15,670 nucleotides of DNA, from contig CAVCPW010000068.1 of the NCBI GenBank assembly GCA_963604075.1, positions 1 to 15,670 of the forward strand, given 5' to 3'. The stretch is from Anthropogastromicrobium sp963604075 (lineage in GTDB: Bacteria > Bacillota > Clostridia > Lachnospirales > Lachnospiraceae). The notes below the pieces were generated by a model. The model saw nothing but the letters and a program-made list of their open reading frames with translations. It did no database searches and was not told where the DNA came from. This document shows positions 7,319 through 14,429 of the stretch, one piece after another (the stretch's first letter is position 1; every line of letters starts with the position of its first letter). The position numbers were made by a program, and so were the translations under genes.

Positions 7319-8731
7319 CTATTTTTCTTTCTTGACTAACGATGCCGCCGGAAGCTGCACCACAAAGATGCTTCCCTCACCCAGATGACTCTCCACACTG
7401 ACACATCCGCCGTAAAACTCAATGACGTGCTTTACAATAGATAGACCAAGACCGGTACCGGCGACACGTTTGCTGTGCCCCTTATCGACACGGTAAAAAC
7501 GTTCAAAAATGCGTTTTTGGTCTTCCTTTGCAATGCCGATTCCGCTATCTTCGACACGAATCATAAGTCCAGTACTGTCCATCATGACATCCGTCTTGAC
7601 GAAGCCGCCCGGTCGGTTATATTTGATTGCATTACTCATCAGATTAGTCATGATTCCCTGCAAATGGCTCGGATCCATATAAACCACATCGCTGCAGCAG
7701 TGAACCTCAAGGGAGACATGATTTTCATTGGATAACGGCTGGAGTGTTTTCTGAACTTCCTTTGCGACGCTCTCAACGCTTATCATCTCCTTCGTCGGCA
7801 TAAGCTCTTTGCTCTCCAGTCTGGAAATCATTAAAATATCATTGATCAGGCTAGTCATCTCCTCCACTTCAGAGTGAATTCGCCCCAAAAACTCCTTTTG
7901 CATCTGGGCATCTGATGCCATGCCGCTCTGAAGCAATTCCGCATAACCGCGAATTGCTGTTAGCGGTGTCTTTAATTCATGTGAGGCATTGCTGAAAAAT
8001 TCCTGACGAATCGTCTTTTCCTTCTCAAGCTTTCGTATATACTTCTGTACACTCCTCGACATATCTGTTGTCGTACGTGCAATAATATTTAATTCATCAT
8101 ACTGATACTCTGGGAAATTAAAATCAATCTTTTCATCGTAAATTTCCTCAAGCTTTCCGGAAATCTCAAGCAGTGGCTTCGTCACGGAATTTGCAAACTT
8201 GTTTGTCAGTACACCAGCAACAGAAAGTGCTAGCACAAAGCTAAGTACAATTGACGGAATCATCATGCTCATCAGATCGACAAGAACTTCATGGCGAATA
8301 GACAATCGAATAACCTTTTGCTGGGTCGACGAACAATATGCCACGTACAGCATACTGCCATGAATTGTACTAGAATTTCGAATCTGTGTTCCGAATCCAT
8401 TTTTTAATGCCTCCTTGACCTCTTTCCGGTCGGCATGGTTCTCCATAGTCTCCGGATTATCGGTCTCAGAGTCAGCCAGCACGCTTCCATCCTGGTCGAT
8501 CAATGTAATACGATACTCATCATTCATCTGACTGCTAAGTGCAATCACCTGTGATTCTAAATCATCATTCTCCCAGTCAATCATAGAATCCAGCAGCAAC
8601 AGGACAGGTTTCATATCCTCCATAACTCGCCTGCTCGCCAAGCGATAATAGGACATACTGATGACAATGCTGCAGATTGCCATCGCCATAATCAATACAA
8701 CAATAAAACGCTTTACTATCGCCCGCTTCAT
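7319..8731 (-). CDS. Membrane sensor histidine kinase, PhoR/WalK-like
   Basis: A 470-residue HisKA-type kinase. Transmembrane segments lie at about 8-28 and 155-177, enclosing an extracellular domain of about 125 residues with PAS/Cache-like style (YRITLIDQDGSVLADSE, 73-89). HAMP follows (about 178-232), then HisKA with the H-box NASHELKTPL (phospho-acceptor H251) and the ATPase domain: N-box with N367, G1 DSGIGI (395-400), F-box FERFYR (409-414), G2 GTGLGL (425-430). All catalytic boxes are intact. Unlike PhoR or WalK genes it has no response regulator directly upstream; its neighbour is a sigma-like gene 104 nt away. Shine-Dalgarno AGAGG with 8-nt spacing supports the start. Its signal is unknown; the following SEDS gene hints at the cell wall, which is inference. 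Confidence 0.93.
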   Translation of the reverse strand: MKRAIVKRFIVVLIMAMAICSIVISMSYYRLASRRVMEDMKPVLLLLDSMIDWENDDLESQVIALSSQMNDEYRITLIDQDGSVLADSETDNPETMENHADRKEVKEALKNGFGTQIRNSSTIHGSMLYVAYCSSTQQKVIRLSIRHEVLVDLMSMMIPSIVLSFVLALSVAGVLTNKFANSVTKPLLEISGKLEEIYDEKIDFNFPEYQYDELNIIARTTTDMSRSVQKYIRKLEKEKTIRQEFFSNASHELKTPLTAIRGYAELLQSGMASDAQMQKEFLGRIHSEVEEMTSLINDILMISRLESKELMPTKEMISVESVAKEVQKTLQPLSNENHVSLEVHCCSDVVYMDPSHLQGIMTNLMSNAIKYNRPGGFVKTDVMMDSTGLMIRVEDSGIGIAKEDQKRIFERFYRVDKGHSKRVAGTGLGLSIVKHVIEFYGGCVSVESHLGEGSIFVVQLPAASLVKKEK

Positions 8732-8835
8732 ATAAAGTGCCTCTTTTCTGTCTTTTTCGGTTTCTATTTCACATTTTCTGATTTCATGTTTTCAGTTTGC
8801 TACTTCAGTTCGTTCCTGTTTTATTTTGAGCTGGC

Positions 8836-9408
8836 TTATTGGTTTTCGAGTGCCTCATCTTCCTTCTGTGCAGCTTCACTTCGATCAACAGAAACGGCAT
8901 TGATTGCTTCCTTCATGATTGCCTGCACCTCTTCCTCGCTCATCTGCATCTTCTGGGCAATTTCAGAAAGCTTTGGCTCGCGGCCGAGTTCCTCTGCCAG
9001 CTTTGTCATAACGACATTTAAGACATTAACCGAAGACGTCATTTTCTCGGCTGTCTGCTCGCTTTGCTTTTGCGCATCAATAACATTTTGCATTGCCATA
9101 TGAACGGCGCGCTCACGAAGCTGCTCAAAATATGCTGCCGGATCATTGCCTGTAACCGTGTGCGCTGCGTAGTTTTTCAGCACCAGTACCAGTGCCATAT
9201 TTCCTTCTTGAACCAGATCAGAAATCTCAACATCCTTTCCGGTATAATTTGCAGCTTCACGTACTACATACGCAAGGCTTCCCTCTGCCAAACGCTTTAC
9301 TGCCGCTTCATTTGGGAGGCTCTTTAGTAAAGACTCGATTTCATCCTTCGTACATTCTGGAATCGCGCTTAATTCATCCAGATACATCTGATAAAACTGA
9401 TTTTCCAT
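8836..9408 (-). CDS. Truncated sigma-70-like protein (regions 1.2, 2.1-2.2 and 3 only)
   Basis: 190 residues related to group 1/2 sigma-70 factors but incomplete. Residues 8-30 (MYLDELSAIP...) resemble region 1.2. Residues 36-80 resemble regions 2.1-2.2, with YVVREAANYTG and the core-RNA-polymerase-binding hallmark DLVQEGN (64-70). Residues 128-168 resemble region 3 (LAEELGREPKLSEIAQKM). The aromatic melting and -10-reading motif of regions 2.3-2.4 is not recognisable, and region 4, which reads -35, is absent; the tail is short and acidic. It may bind core polymerase without classical promoter reading, or be a modulator or decayed sigma. The frame is intact and the start is preceded by a weakly spaced GAAAGG. 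Lies between the kinase gene and the AstE/AspA pair; regulation of this locus is a guess. Confidence 0.75.
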   Translation of the reverse strand: MENQFYQMYLDELSAIPECTKDEIESLLKSLPNEAAVKRLAEGSLAYVVREAANYTGKDVEISDLVQEGNMALVLVLKNYAAHTVTGNDPAAYFEQLRERAVHMAMQNVIDAQKQSEQTAEKMTSSVNVLNVVMTKLAEELGREPKLSEIAQKMQMSEEEVQAIMKEAINAVSVDRSEAAQKEDEALENQ

Positions 9409-9430
9409 AATTCGATTACTTACCTTTCAT

Positions 9431-9523
9431 AATTCGGTTGCTTCTACCACTAAGTGAACTACCCATCACCTAAAGGTAGTGGGTTTTGCGCTCTAACTTA
9501 TAAAAGCAACATTCAATTCCGAA
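9431..9523. repeat. Nested palindromic element, possible IS200/IS605-type end or MITE remnant
   Basis: Outer arms GGTTGCTT / AAGCAAC (9437-9443 with 9504-9510) and TTCGG / CCGAA (9433-9437 with 9519-9523) enclose an imperfect hairpin at 9462-9483 (CCCATCACCT / AGGTAGTGGG, one mismatch, one wobble, AA loop) and a small CACT-A-AGTG palindrome near 9450. Imperfect hairpins with this kind of short loop near the ends are typical of IS200/IS605 elements and their non-autonomous derivatives; the wording of the sequence also recalls such ends in Clostridia, from memory only. No transposase fragment is present. It fills the 134-nt gap between the AstE/AspA pair and the sigma-like gene. On the plus strand GGGTTTT could act as a terminator, but no plus-strand gene precedes it. 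Confidence 0.45.
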
Positions 9524-9542
9524 CCTTTTTTGCATCTCTTCA

Positions 9543-10478
9543 TCAAGCATGCAAACGTTTAATCAACTTGAATACTGTAGAATGCTCCATCACAAGCGGA
9601 TCATTGTGTGCAAAGAATATCACTCCGTCCGTTGGCGCCAGAATTTCCTCTCTCACATCGCCTTCAAGCGGATCAATAATCTGTGCCAGCACATCACCTA
9701 CATGTGCCTCCTCACCTGCATTTTTGCGACGAAGGAAAATACCAGGGACATCCGAGATGACGCTTACAAGCTCTTCCTCACGAATGGTAGTGGAAATAAA
9801 ACCGCCATGGCAGTTATATCGTAAAATTCCCATGCGATTTAAAAAGCGAAGAATCGCTGATACTGCCTGTTTTGCGCTCTGCTCATCGATACTGTCTGTC
9901 TTATTCGTGTAGACAGAAAATGCATTGCTCTCCCATACCTGCCAGTTATAATTTAATGTTGTCGTATCAATTGGGCGCGGCTTTCGGATAACTACATAAG
10001 GAAGACCAAACAAATTTGCAAGGCTGGCATTTTGATAACCAGTCTCCATCATACGCACATGCGCCACAAAATCACCCGGTATATAAAAGCTGGCAAGCTG
10101 AATGCCATGCTCGTAACCCTTCACTGCCTCGAACAGACCCGCTGCAATGCGCTGTGTGGTCTCACCTAAATTGTAGCCTGGAAACATACGATTGATATCT
10201 GTATTGTCCGCCGGCCAAAAACGTTTTCCAACATTCATTGAATAATGATTGACTGACGGAATCACAGTAATACGCTTTCCCGATACAATGGCTCCCTTTT
10301 TCTCAAGCTCCTCCAAACGCTGCACAAGCTGAGAACAGATATAAAGCTGCTGCACTTCATTTCCACGGATTGCTCCGACGATGCATGCACTATTTTCCCC
10401 CTTTCCGAAATGATAACCATATATATGCATGTCCTGACGGTAAGGGGATTTAAATGTATATAACGATTCTTTAATCAT
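9543..10478 (-). CDS. AstE/AspA-family paralogue with lost zinc histidines (likely pseudoenzyme)
   Basis: 311 residues, clearly related to succinylglutamate desuccinylase/aspartoacylase proteins (M14-like zinc carboxypeptidase fold) and to its neighbour. Aligning by eye with the neighbour: THGDELEG (H42, E45) becomes IRGNEVQQ (R38, E41), and the third ligand block CIDIHAS (H129) becomes GIQLAS (L128). So both zinc histidines are missing while E41 remains, together with the substrate-side NRMFPG (R97) and the putative general-base Glu (E183 in VWESN). The C-terminal ~85 residues form the biotinyl-like beta domain of the family (HVGDVL, APTDGVIF). The frame is unbroken, so the loss looks selected rather than decay. 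It overlaps the upstream paralogue by 8 nt, which favours translational coupling and a heteromeric complex. Metal binding elsewhere cannot be excluded. Confidence 0.82.
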   Translation of the reverse strand: MIKESLYTFKSPYRQDMHIYGYHFGKGENSACIVGAIRGNEVQQLYICSQLVQRLEELEKKGAIVSGKRITVIPSVNHYSMNVGKRFWPADNTDINRMFPGYNLGETTQRIAAGLFEAVKGYEHGIQLASFYIPGDFVAHVRMMETGYQNASLANLFGLPYVVIRKPRPIDTTTLNYNWQVWESNAFSVYTNKTDSIDEQSAKQAVSAILRFLNRMGILRYNCHGGFISTTIREEELVSVISDVPGIFLRRKNAGEEAHVGDVLAQIIDPLEGDVREEILAPTDGVIFFAHNDPLVMEHSTVFKLIKRLHA

Positions 10479-11418
10479 TTTTTTCTACGCCTCCAAGAAT
10501 TCTTGCCAAAAGTGATCCCTCTGATACAATCGGATGCTCTCGCAGTGTAAAGACCATACCATCCATAGGCGACTCAACTCTTTGACAAACGGTTCCGGAA
10601 ATTGGCTCAAGCACCTCGCCGATGCATTCTCCCTTTTTGACACTGCCCCAGTGCTTTACACATGGCACAAAAATACCAGTGCTTTCCGCATTGATAAAAC
10701 CAACGCAGCCATCTGTAGAGACAATCGGCTTCTTCACTGTCTCAATATGCGGACCATCCCAGATGCCAAGCTGTGCCATCAGATGGAAAATACCATCTGT
10801 CAGTTGATGGCAGAAGGATTCAGTGATGCGAAGTCCTACGCCCATTTCCACTACAAGTGTCGGTGTATTGCGCACATTTAAGCTATATGCAAGTGTTGAT
10901 TCGAGTACCGTTGCTGCTGCATGGATCCAGATATAATCGACATTTAGCTCCTTCGCAAGCGGCAAAAGAGTGTCAACGGTCTGCTCATTGATACGTACCT
11001 GCGGAATCTCTCTTAAAAATACGTTGCTTGCGTGAATATCAATACAAACATCCGCACCTACGATATCTTCTATAATTTTTGATGCTGCATATTCTGCCAT
11101 ATGACCGTTCTCATTACCAGGAAAGATACGATTTAGATCCAAATCAAACATCGGAACTCCTCTTGTCAGGCAGTCCACTCCAAGAGGATTTGTTGCCGGA
11201 TACACATCAACAATTCCCTTTAAGCACGATGGATTTTCGTTAATTCTTCTGACAATTTCGTAGCAGACATACTGTCCTTCCAGCTCATCTCCATGCGTTC
11301 CTGTAACGATACAGATACGCTTTTCATTCCCTGTCAGCACCTTCGGCGCCAGATGGTTCTTTCGTATTTCCATTGCCTCGTCCACCGCAAGGCCCACTGA
11401 TACCACTTTTTCTATCAT
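10471..11418 (-). CDS. Succinylglutamate desuccinylase/aspartoacylase-family zinc hydrolase
   Basis: 315 residues of the AstE/AspA family, which removes an N-acyl group from an acidic amino acid or splits a related amide bond. The zinc ligands are in place: THGDELEG (H42, E45) and CIDIHAS (H129). R97 in LNRIFPG should hold a substrate carboxylate and E191 in VVEMGVG is the likely general base. Residues about 235-312 are the C-terminal biotinyl-like beta domain. Arginine catabolism genes (astA, astB, argE) are absent, so a role in arginine degradation is unlikely; next to ATP-grasp, alpha-E and transglutaminase-like genes, a substrate such as an amide-linked or peptide-tagged metabolite is more plausible, by inference. 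Follows the transglutaminase gene by 88 nt; Shine-Dalgarno AGAAGGA with 7-nt spacing. Confidence 0.86.
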   Translation of the reverse strand: MIEKVVSVGLAVDEAMEIRKNHLAPKVLTGNEKRICIVTGTHGDELEGQYVCYEIVRRINENPSCLKGIVDVYPATNPLGVDCLTRGVPMFDLDLNRIFPGNENGHMAEYAASKIIEDIVGADVCIDIHASNVFLREIPQVRINEQTVDTLLPLAKELNVDYIWIHAAATVLESTLAYSLNVRNTPTLVVEMGVGLRITESFCHQLTDGIFHLMAQLGIWDGPHIETVKKPIVSTDGCVGFINAESTGIFVPCVKHWGSVKKGECIGEVLEPISGTVCQRVESPMDGMVFTLREHPIVSEGSLLARILGGVEKND

Positions 11419-11457
11419 TATTTTTCCTTCTCACATTTTGCAGATACGATTCCTGAC

Positions 11458-11491
11458 AAAAGCCTATTTGCAAACCATATGTTCCAAGGCT
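11458..11491 (-). terminator. Weak hairpin with T-run between transglutaminase and AstE/AspA genes
   Basis: On the minus strand AGCCT (11491-11487) pairs with AGGCT (11465-11461); part of the 21-nt interior can also pair (TTG/CAA and GAAC/GTTT). TTTTG follows. The stem is short and interrupted, so it may at most reduce readthrough within an operon. Confidence 0.25.
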
Positions 11492-11506
11492 CTGAGTATT
11501 ACAACA

Positions 11507-12289
11507 TCACTCCTCACGAACTGTCACAAATACACGCTGACTCTGTGATGCCGCTCCCAGAAAAACACCTCTTTCCACTGGACAGTCTGCATAATCACGT
11601 CCATGCGCAAAGCAAATATAACGATCATCCACAAGACAACCATTTGCCGGGTCTACTCCAAACCACATATTGTCAACAGCCACCTCTACCCATGCGTGAG
11701 TGGCACCCTCTCCAAGCATCATTCCTGAAACATACCGTGCCGGATATCCCAAAAGCCTTACTATTGTCAAATAAATATGTGCATAATCCTGGCAAACACC
11801 CTTACCTTGCATAAATGCCTGTGATGCTGTTGTCTTCACATCAGTCGCACCCGGCACATATTTCATTGCCTTTGAAAGTGCCTGGTTTAAACGAATCAGT
11901 TCGTTTACGTCATTCGCTTTTCCTATCTGCTGCTGTGTTAAAAATTTTTTTATTGTGTTATCCGGCATCGTAAGCTCAGTCGGATAACGATATATGGCAT
12001 CTCTGCCATCCAAATCCTGCACCGGGCGTTTTTTGTTATTTACAAACGCAATTCCCTCCACATCAAAAGAAAAGTACTGATGCGCCTCTTTGATGCAGCC
12101 AGTACCGATTGTGTTGCAGAAACCATCTCTATTATAGCGGATATTGCCGTTTGGCGCAACCCTGCAATTTACAGAAAACAACTGCTGCACCCCATCCGAA
12201 GATGGAATGCAGCGAAGTGTATAATATTGCTGCGTGACCGGCTGGTCAAACTGCAGCTGTGTATGAAAAGAAAACCGAAGCTTTCTCAT
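11507..12289 (-). CDS. Transglutaminase-like cysteine peptidase (bacterial transglutaminase family)
   Basis: 260 residues in two parts: an N-terminal beta domain (about 1-105, starting RKLRFSFHTQLQFDQPV, the usual bacterial transglutaminase N-domain) and the papain-like core. The triad is intact: C166 in GKGVCQDYAH, H198 in THAWVEV and D213 in VDPANG. Known members of this group mostly cleave or transfer amide bonds rather than cross-link proteins. Length is close to the family norm and no signal peptide is seen, so it is cytosolic. Its ATG overlaps the alpha-E stop as ATGA (12286-12289), a sign of coupled translation. The recurring company of ATP-grasp and alpha-E genes suggests a peptidase that trims or transfers the ligase product. 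Confidence 0.92.
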   Translation of the reverse strand: MRKLRFSFHTQLQFDQPVTQQYYTLRCIPSSDGVQQLFSVNCRVAPNGNIRYNRDGFCNTIGTGCIKEAHQYFSFDVEGIAFVNNKKRPVQDLDGRDAIYRYPTELTMPDNTIKKFLTQQQIGKANDVNELIRLNQALSKAMKYVPGATDVKTTASQAFMQGKGVCQDYAHIYLTIVRLLGYPARYVSGMMLGEGATHAWVEVAVDNMWFGVDPANGCLVDDRYICFAHGRDYADCPVERGVFLGAASQSQRVFVTVREE

Positions 12290-12960
12290 ATGATAAATAA
12301 TCCCTCCAAACTGTTAATAGCATCTCGATATTCCTTCTGCCAATCTTCTGTTCCGAGGATTTCCGACAAGCGTATTTTTGCATTTTCATCTACAGCAAGT
12401 CTGCTTCTTTCCATACGATTTTTCAGCTTACTGTACTCTTTTTCAATCCTTGGATATGGCATTCTAAGTCTCAAATACAAATCGAGACGCTCCATGTAAC
12501 GACCACATTTTAAAATGTTACGGCTCGTTTCATTCTCCACGCAGTCATCGGCACACCCCCAGAAGGCATACAGAAAATCAAGTACACGCTGGTAGCGATA
12601 CAATGAAAAGCTGCCAGTCGCATATTCTTCAAAGCAGTTAATTGCCATCTGCAAATAGCCAAGTGTCTCACTGCCTATTTCTCCTCTAAGCACAATTCCG
12701 TTGTCATATGCCCGGTTCAGACTGTTTATAATTGAATTTCCATCAGAACTTTCATTGATGTAGCGTTCAATAAAGTCATCCTTCGACTGATAAATATCAG
12801 CAATTCCAATGCTCTCACAGTACTTTTTATATGCAGTCGGGTCTGCATCCAGCATATTATCGTAAACGCTGATGAACCCCTTTAATGTTGTAAATACGCG
12901 CTCGGTATAACGTCCGAGCCAATATAAATGATTTGCTTTCTCTACTGACACAATACCCAT
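12286..12960 (-). CDS. Alpha-E domain protein
   Basis: 224 residues, mainly helical, with the family signature at the N-terminus (KANHLYWLGRYTERV, residues 8-22) and an echo of it in the second half (KCGRYMERLDLYLRL, about 151-165). Alpha-E proteins always travel with circularly permuted ATP-grasp and transglutaminase genes and sometimes fuse to them; their biochemical role is not established. Members are often around 300 residues, so this is a short version. It overlaps the end of the ATP-grasp gene by 19 nt and the start of the transglutaminase gene by 4 nt. GGAGGA lies 11 nt and AAGGA 3 nt before the ATG, so start spacing is uneven; the conserved signature begins close behind this Met. Confidence 0.9.
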   Translation of the reverse strand: MGIVSVEKANHLYWLGRYTERVFTTLKGFISVYDNMLDADPTAYKKYCESIGIADIYQSKDDFIERYINESSDGNSIINSLNRAYDNGIVLRGEIGSETLGYLQMAINCFEEYATGSFSLYRYQRVLDFLYAFWGCADDCVENETSRNILKCGRYMERLDLYLRLRMPYPRIEKEYSKLKNRMERSRLAVDENAKIRLSEILGTEDWQKEYRDAINSLEGLFII

Positions 12961-14258
12961 GTATCCTTAAATCCTCCTCCCTGAGATGAATTCACTACAA
13001 AAGAACCTTCATTTCTTGAAAAACGGGTCAGACCGCTCGGCCATACGCGTGTTTCTTTTCCACTCAATACAAATGCACGAAGATCAGCTTTTCTTGGCAC
13101 CGGTTGATTGCCTTCCATAATCTCCAGATCCAAGAAGTCAATGACTTCCTGTGCAATAAAACGTCTCGGCTGTTCTTTGATCAGATTTTCCATCTTTTCA
13201 AGTCCTGCTGCATCCAGATCGCGTCCGAATACAACTCCATATCCACCTGCCTCTGATACATCCTTTACGACAAGCTTTTTCAAATTATCAAGGATATAAT
13301 TGCGATCCTTTTCGTAAAATGCCAGGTATGTAGGTGCATTTTTCAGGATTGGTTCTTCTTTTAAATAATATTTTATCATATGTGGTACAAAATAGTAAAT
13401 ACCTTTATCGTCTGCAACACCATTTCCCGGTGCATTTAAAATGGCTACATTACCTGCACGGTAAGCATCCATAATATGCGGCACACCGATTACAGACTCC
13501 GGAAGGAACGTAAGCGGATCAAGATATTCGTCAGACAGACGGCGATAAACTGCGCCAACACGCTTGTTTTCACCCATGTAATCTTTATAATACAAAACCT
13601 GATCTTCCACAAACAGCTCCTGAGGCATCGCAAGCACGGCACCGCTTCGCTCTGCTAAGTATGAATGTTCAAAATATGCGGCATTGTAGCGGCCTGGTGT
13701 TAAGATAACGTTGATTCCACCCACATTTACATGATCCATGGTTTCCTTTAACAGCTGCGCATAATCACGGTTGTCCATGACATGTGTCCTGGCAAATGTA
13801 GTCGGACATGCACTTCTTGTAAGCTGTCTTGCAATCATCGGATAGGATGCTCCAGACGGTATTCGCAGATTATCCTCTAATATGTACCACGATTTGTCCT
13901 TTGCCTGAACAAGATCGATACCAGAAATATGGCTATAGATACCTCCTGGCGGCACGATACCCTCACACTGAGGCAGATAGCCCTTTGAGGAATATACAAA
14001 ATCCTCCGGAATCACACCATCCTTTATGATCTGTTTTTTGCCATAAACATCATTTAAAAACAGATTTAATGCATCAACACGCTGACAAAGTCCCTGATTC
14101 AACACTTCAAACTCTTGTTTTGTGATCACGCGGGGAATCGCGTCGAACGGAAACAGCTGTTCTTTAAACTCACCATTCTTATAAATACCAAATTTTACTC
14201 CATATCTTGCCAGCAGACGATTGATTTCTTCTGTATGTTCTACCAATTCTCGGTACAT
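12942..14258 (-). CDS. Circularly permuted ATP-grasp protein (type 2), predicted amide ligase
   Basis: 438 residues from the start used here. Hallmarks of the family: GIDLVQAKDKSWYILEDN (113-130) followed by LRIPSGASYP, NAPGNGVADDKGIY (275-288), KDVSEAGGYGVVFG (332-345), DLRAFVLSG (392-400) and the closing GLTRFSRNEGSFVVNSS plus SQGGGFKDTWVL. ATP-grasp enzymes activate a carboxylate as acyl-phosphate and join it to an amine; this family is predicted to form peptide or amide bonds, substrate unknown. The frame is open 22 codons further upstream to a TTG at 14324, but the ATG at 14258 has AAAGGAG with 8-nt spacing and fits family starts. First gene of the set, overlapping alpha-E by 19 nt. Upstream lies an unusual promoter-terminator-leader arrangement (14259-14402) pointing to control by attenuation. 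Confidence 0.93.
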   Translation of the reverse strand: MYRELVEHTEEINRLLARYGVKFGIYKNGEFKEQLFPFDAIPRVITKQEFEVLNQGLCQRVDALNLFLNDVYGKKQIIKDGVIPEDFVYSSKGYLPQCEGIVPPGGIYSHISGIDLVQAKDKSWYILEDNLRIPSGASYPMIARQLTRSACPTTFARTHVMDNRDYAQLLKETMDHVNVGGINVILTPGRYNAAYFEHSYLAERSGAVLAMPQELFVEDQVLYYKDYMGENKRVGAVYRRLSDEYLDPLTFLPESVIGVPHIMDAYRAGNVAILNAPGNGVADDKGIYYFVPHMIKYYLKEEPILKNAPTYLAFYEKDRNYILDNLKKLVVKDVSEAGGYGVVFGRDLDAAGLEKMENLIKEQPRRFIAQEVIDFLDLEIMEGNQPVPRKADLRAFVLSGKETRVWPSGLTRFSRNEGSFVVNSSQGGGFKDTWVLCQ

Positions 14259-14327
14259 GCCACCAACTCCTTTGCTTTTTTCTACAGTCCTTTTCTGCTT
14301 TAACACAAGAAAGCAAACGGACAAAGC
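14259..14327 (-). promoter_or_regulatory. ATP-grasp mRNA leader with competing complementary elements
   Basis: Read on the minus strand, TTTGCTTT occurs twice (complement at 14323-14330, right at the terminator T-run, and at 14310-14317). Its exact complement AAAGCAAA lies at 14271-14278 and shares three bases with the AAAGGAG Shine-Dalgarno (14267-14273). The second copy can instead pair with AAAGCAGA (14294-14301) in a local hairpin that is extended by GTCC/GGAC (14319-14322 with 14287-14290). So one fold leaves the ribosome site free and another could cover it or compete with the terminator tail. This is pattern reading; no folding energy was computed. Confidence 0.4.
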
Positions 14328-14354
14328 AAAAAGCGCCCCGAAACTTCAGGGCGC
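14328..14354 (-). terminator. Strong intrinsic terminator upstream of the ATP-grasp gene
   Basis: The arms 14333-14342 and 14345-14354 pair over 10 bp with a single G-U wobble, GC-rich at the base (GCGCCC/GGGCGC), and TTTTT follows on the minus strand (14332-14328). It sits 76-102 nt after the stop of the helicase gene, which it should terminate. Because a promoter (14374-14402) lies between that stop codon and this hairpin, it may also act as an attenuator of the ATP-grasp set. Confidence 0.85.
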
Positions 14355-14373
14355 CTTTACCTTATATCACAAT

Positions 14374-14402
14374 ATTTTAAACATGAAAACAGTTTCTGTC
14401 AA
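14374..14402 (-). promoter_or_regulatory. Near-consensus SigA promoter just upstream of a terminator
   Basis: On the minus strand TTGACA (14397-14402) and TAAAAT (14374-14379) are spaced by exactly 17 nt, and an A-rich stretch (seven A, complement at about 14406-14412) precedes the -35 like an UP element. Predicted start near 14367. RNA from here would meet the terminator hairpin after about 13 nt and, without readthrough, be only about 40 nt long. No other good promoter is seen before the ATP-grasp gene. Confidence 0.65.
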
Positions 14403-14429
14403 GTGTTTTTTTAATGCTGCACTATAGAG

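Noticed and set aside
14259..14324. 22-codon extension of the ATP-grasp protein to a TTG at 14324
   Set aside because: The ATG at 14258 has AAAGGAG at the right distance, and the extension has no family similarity.
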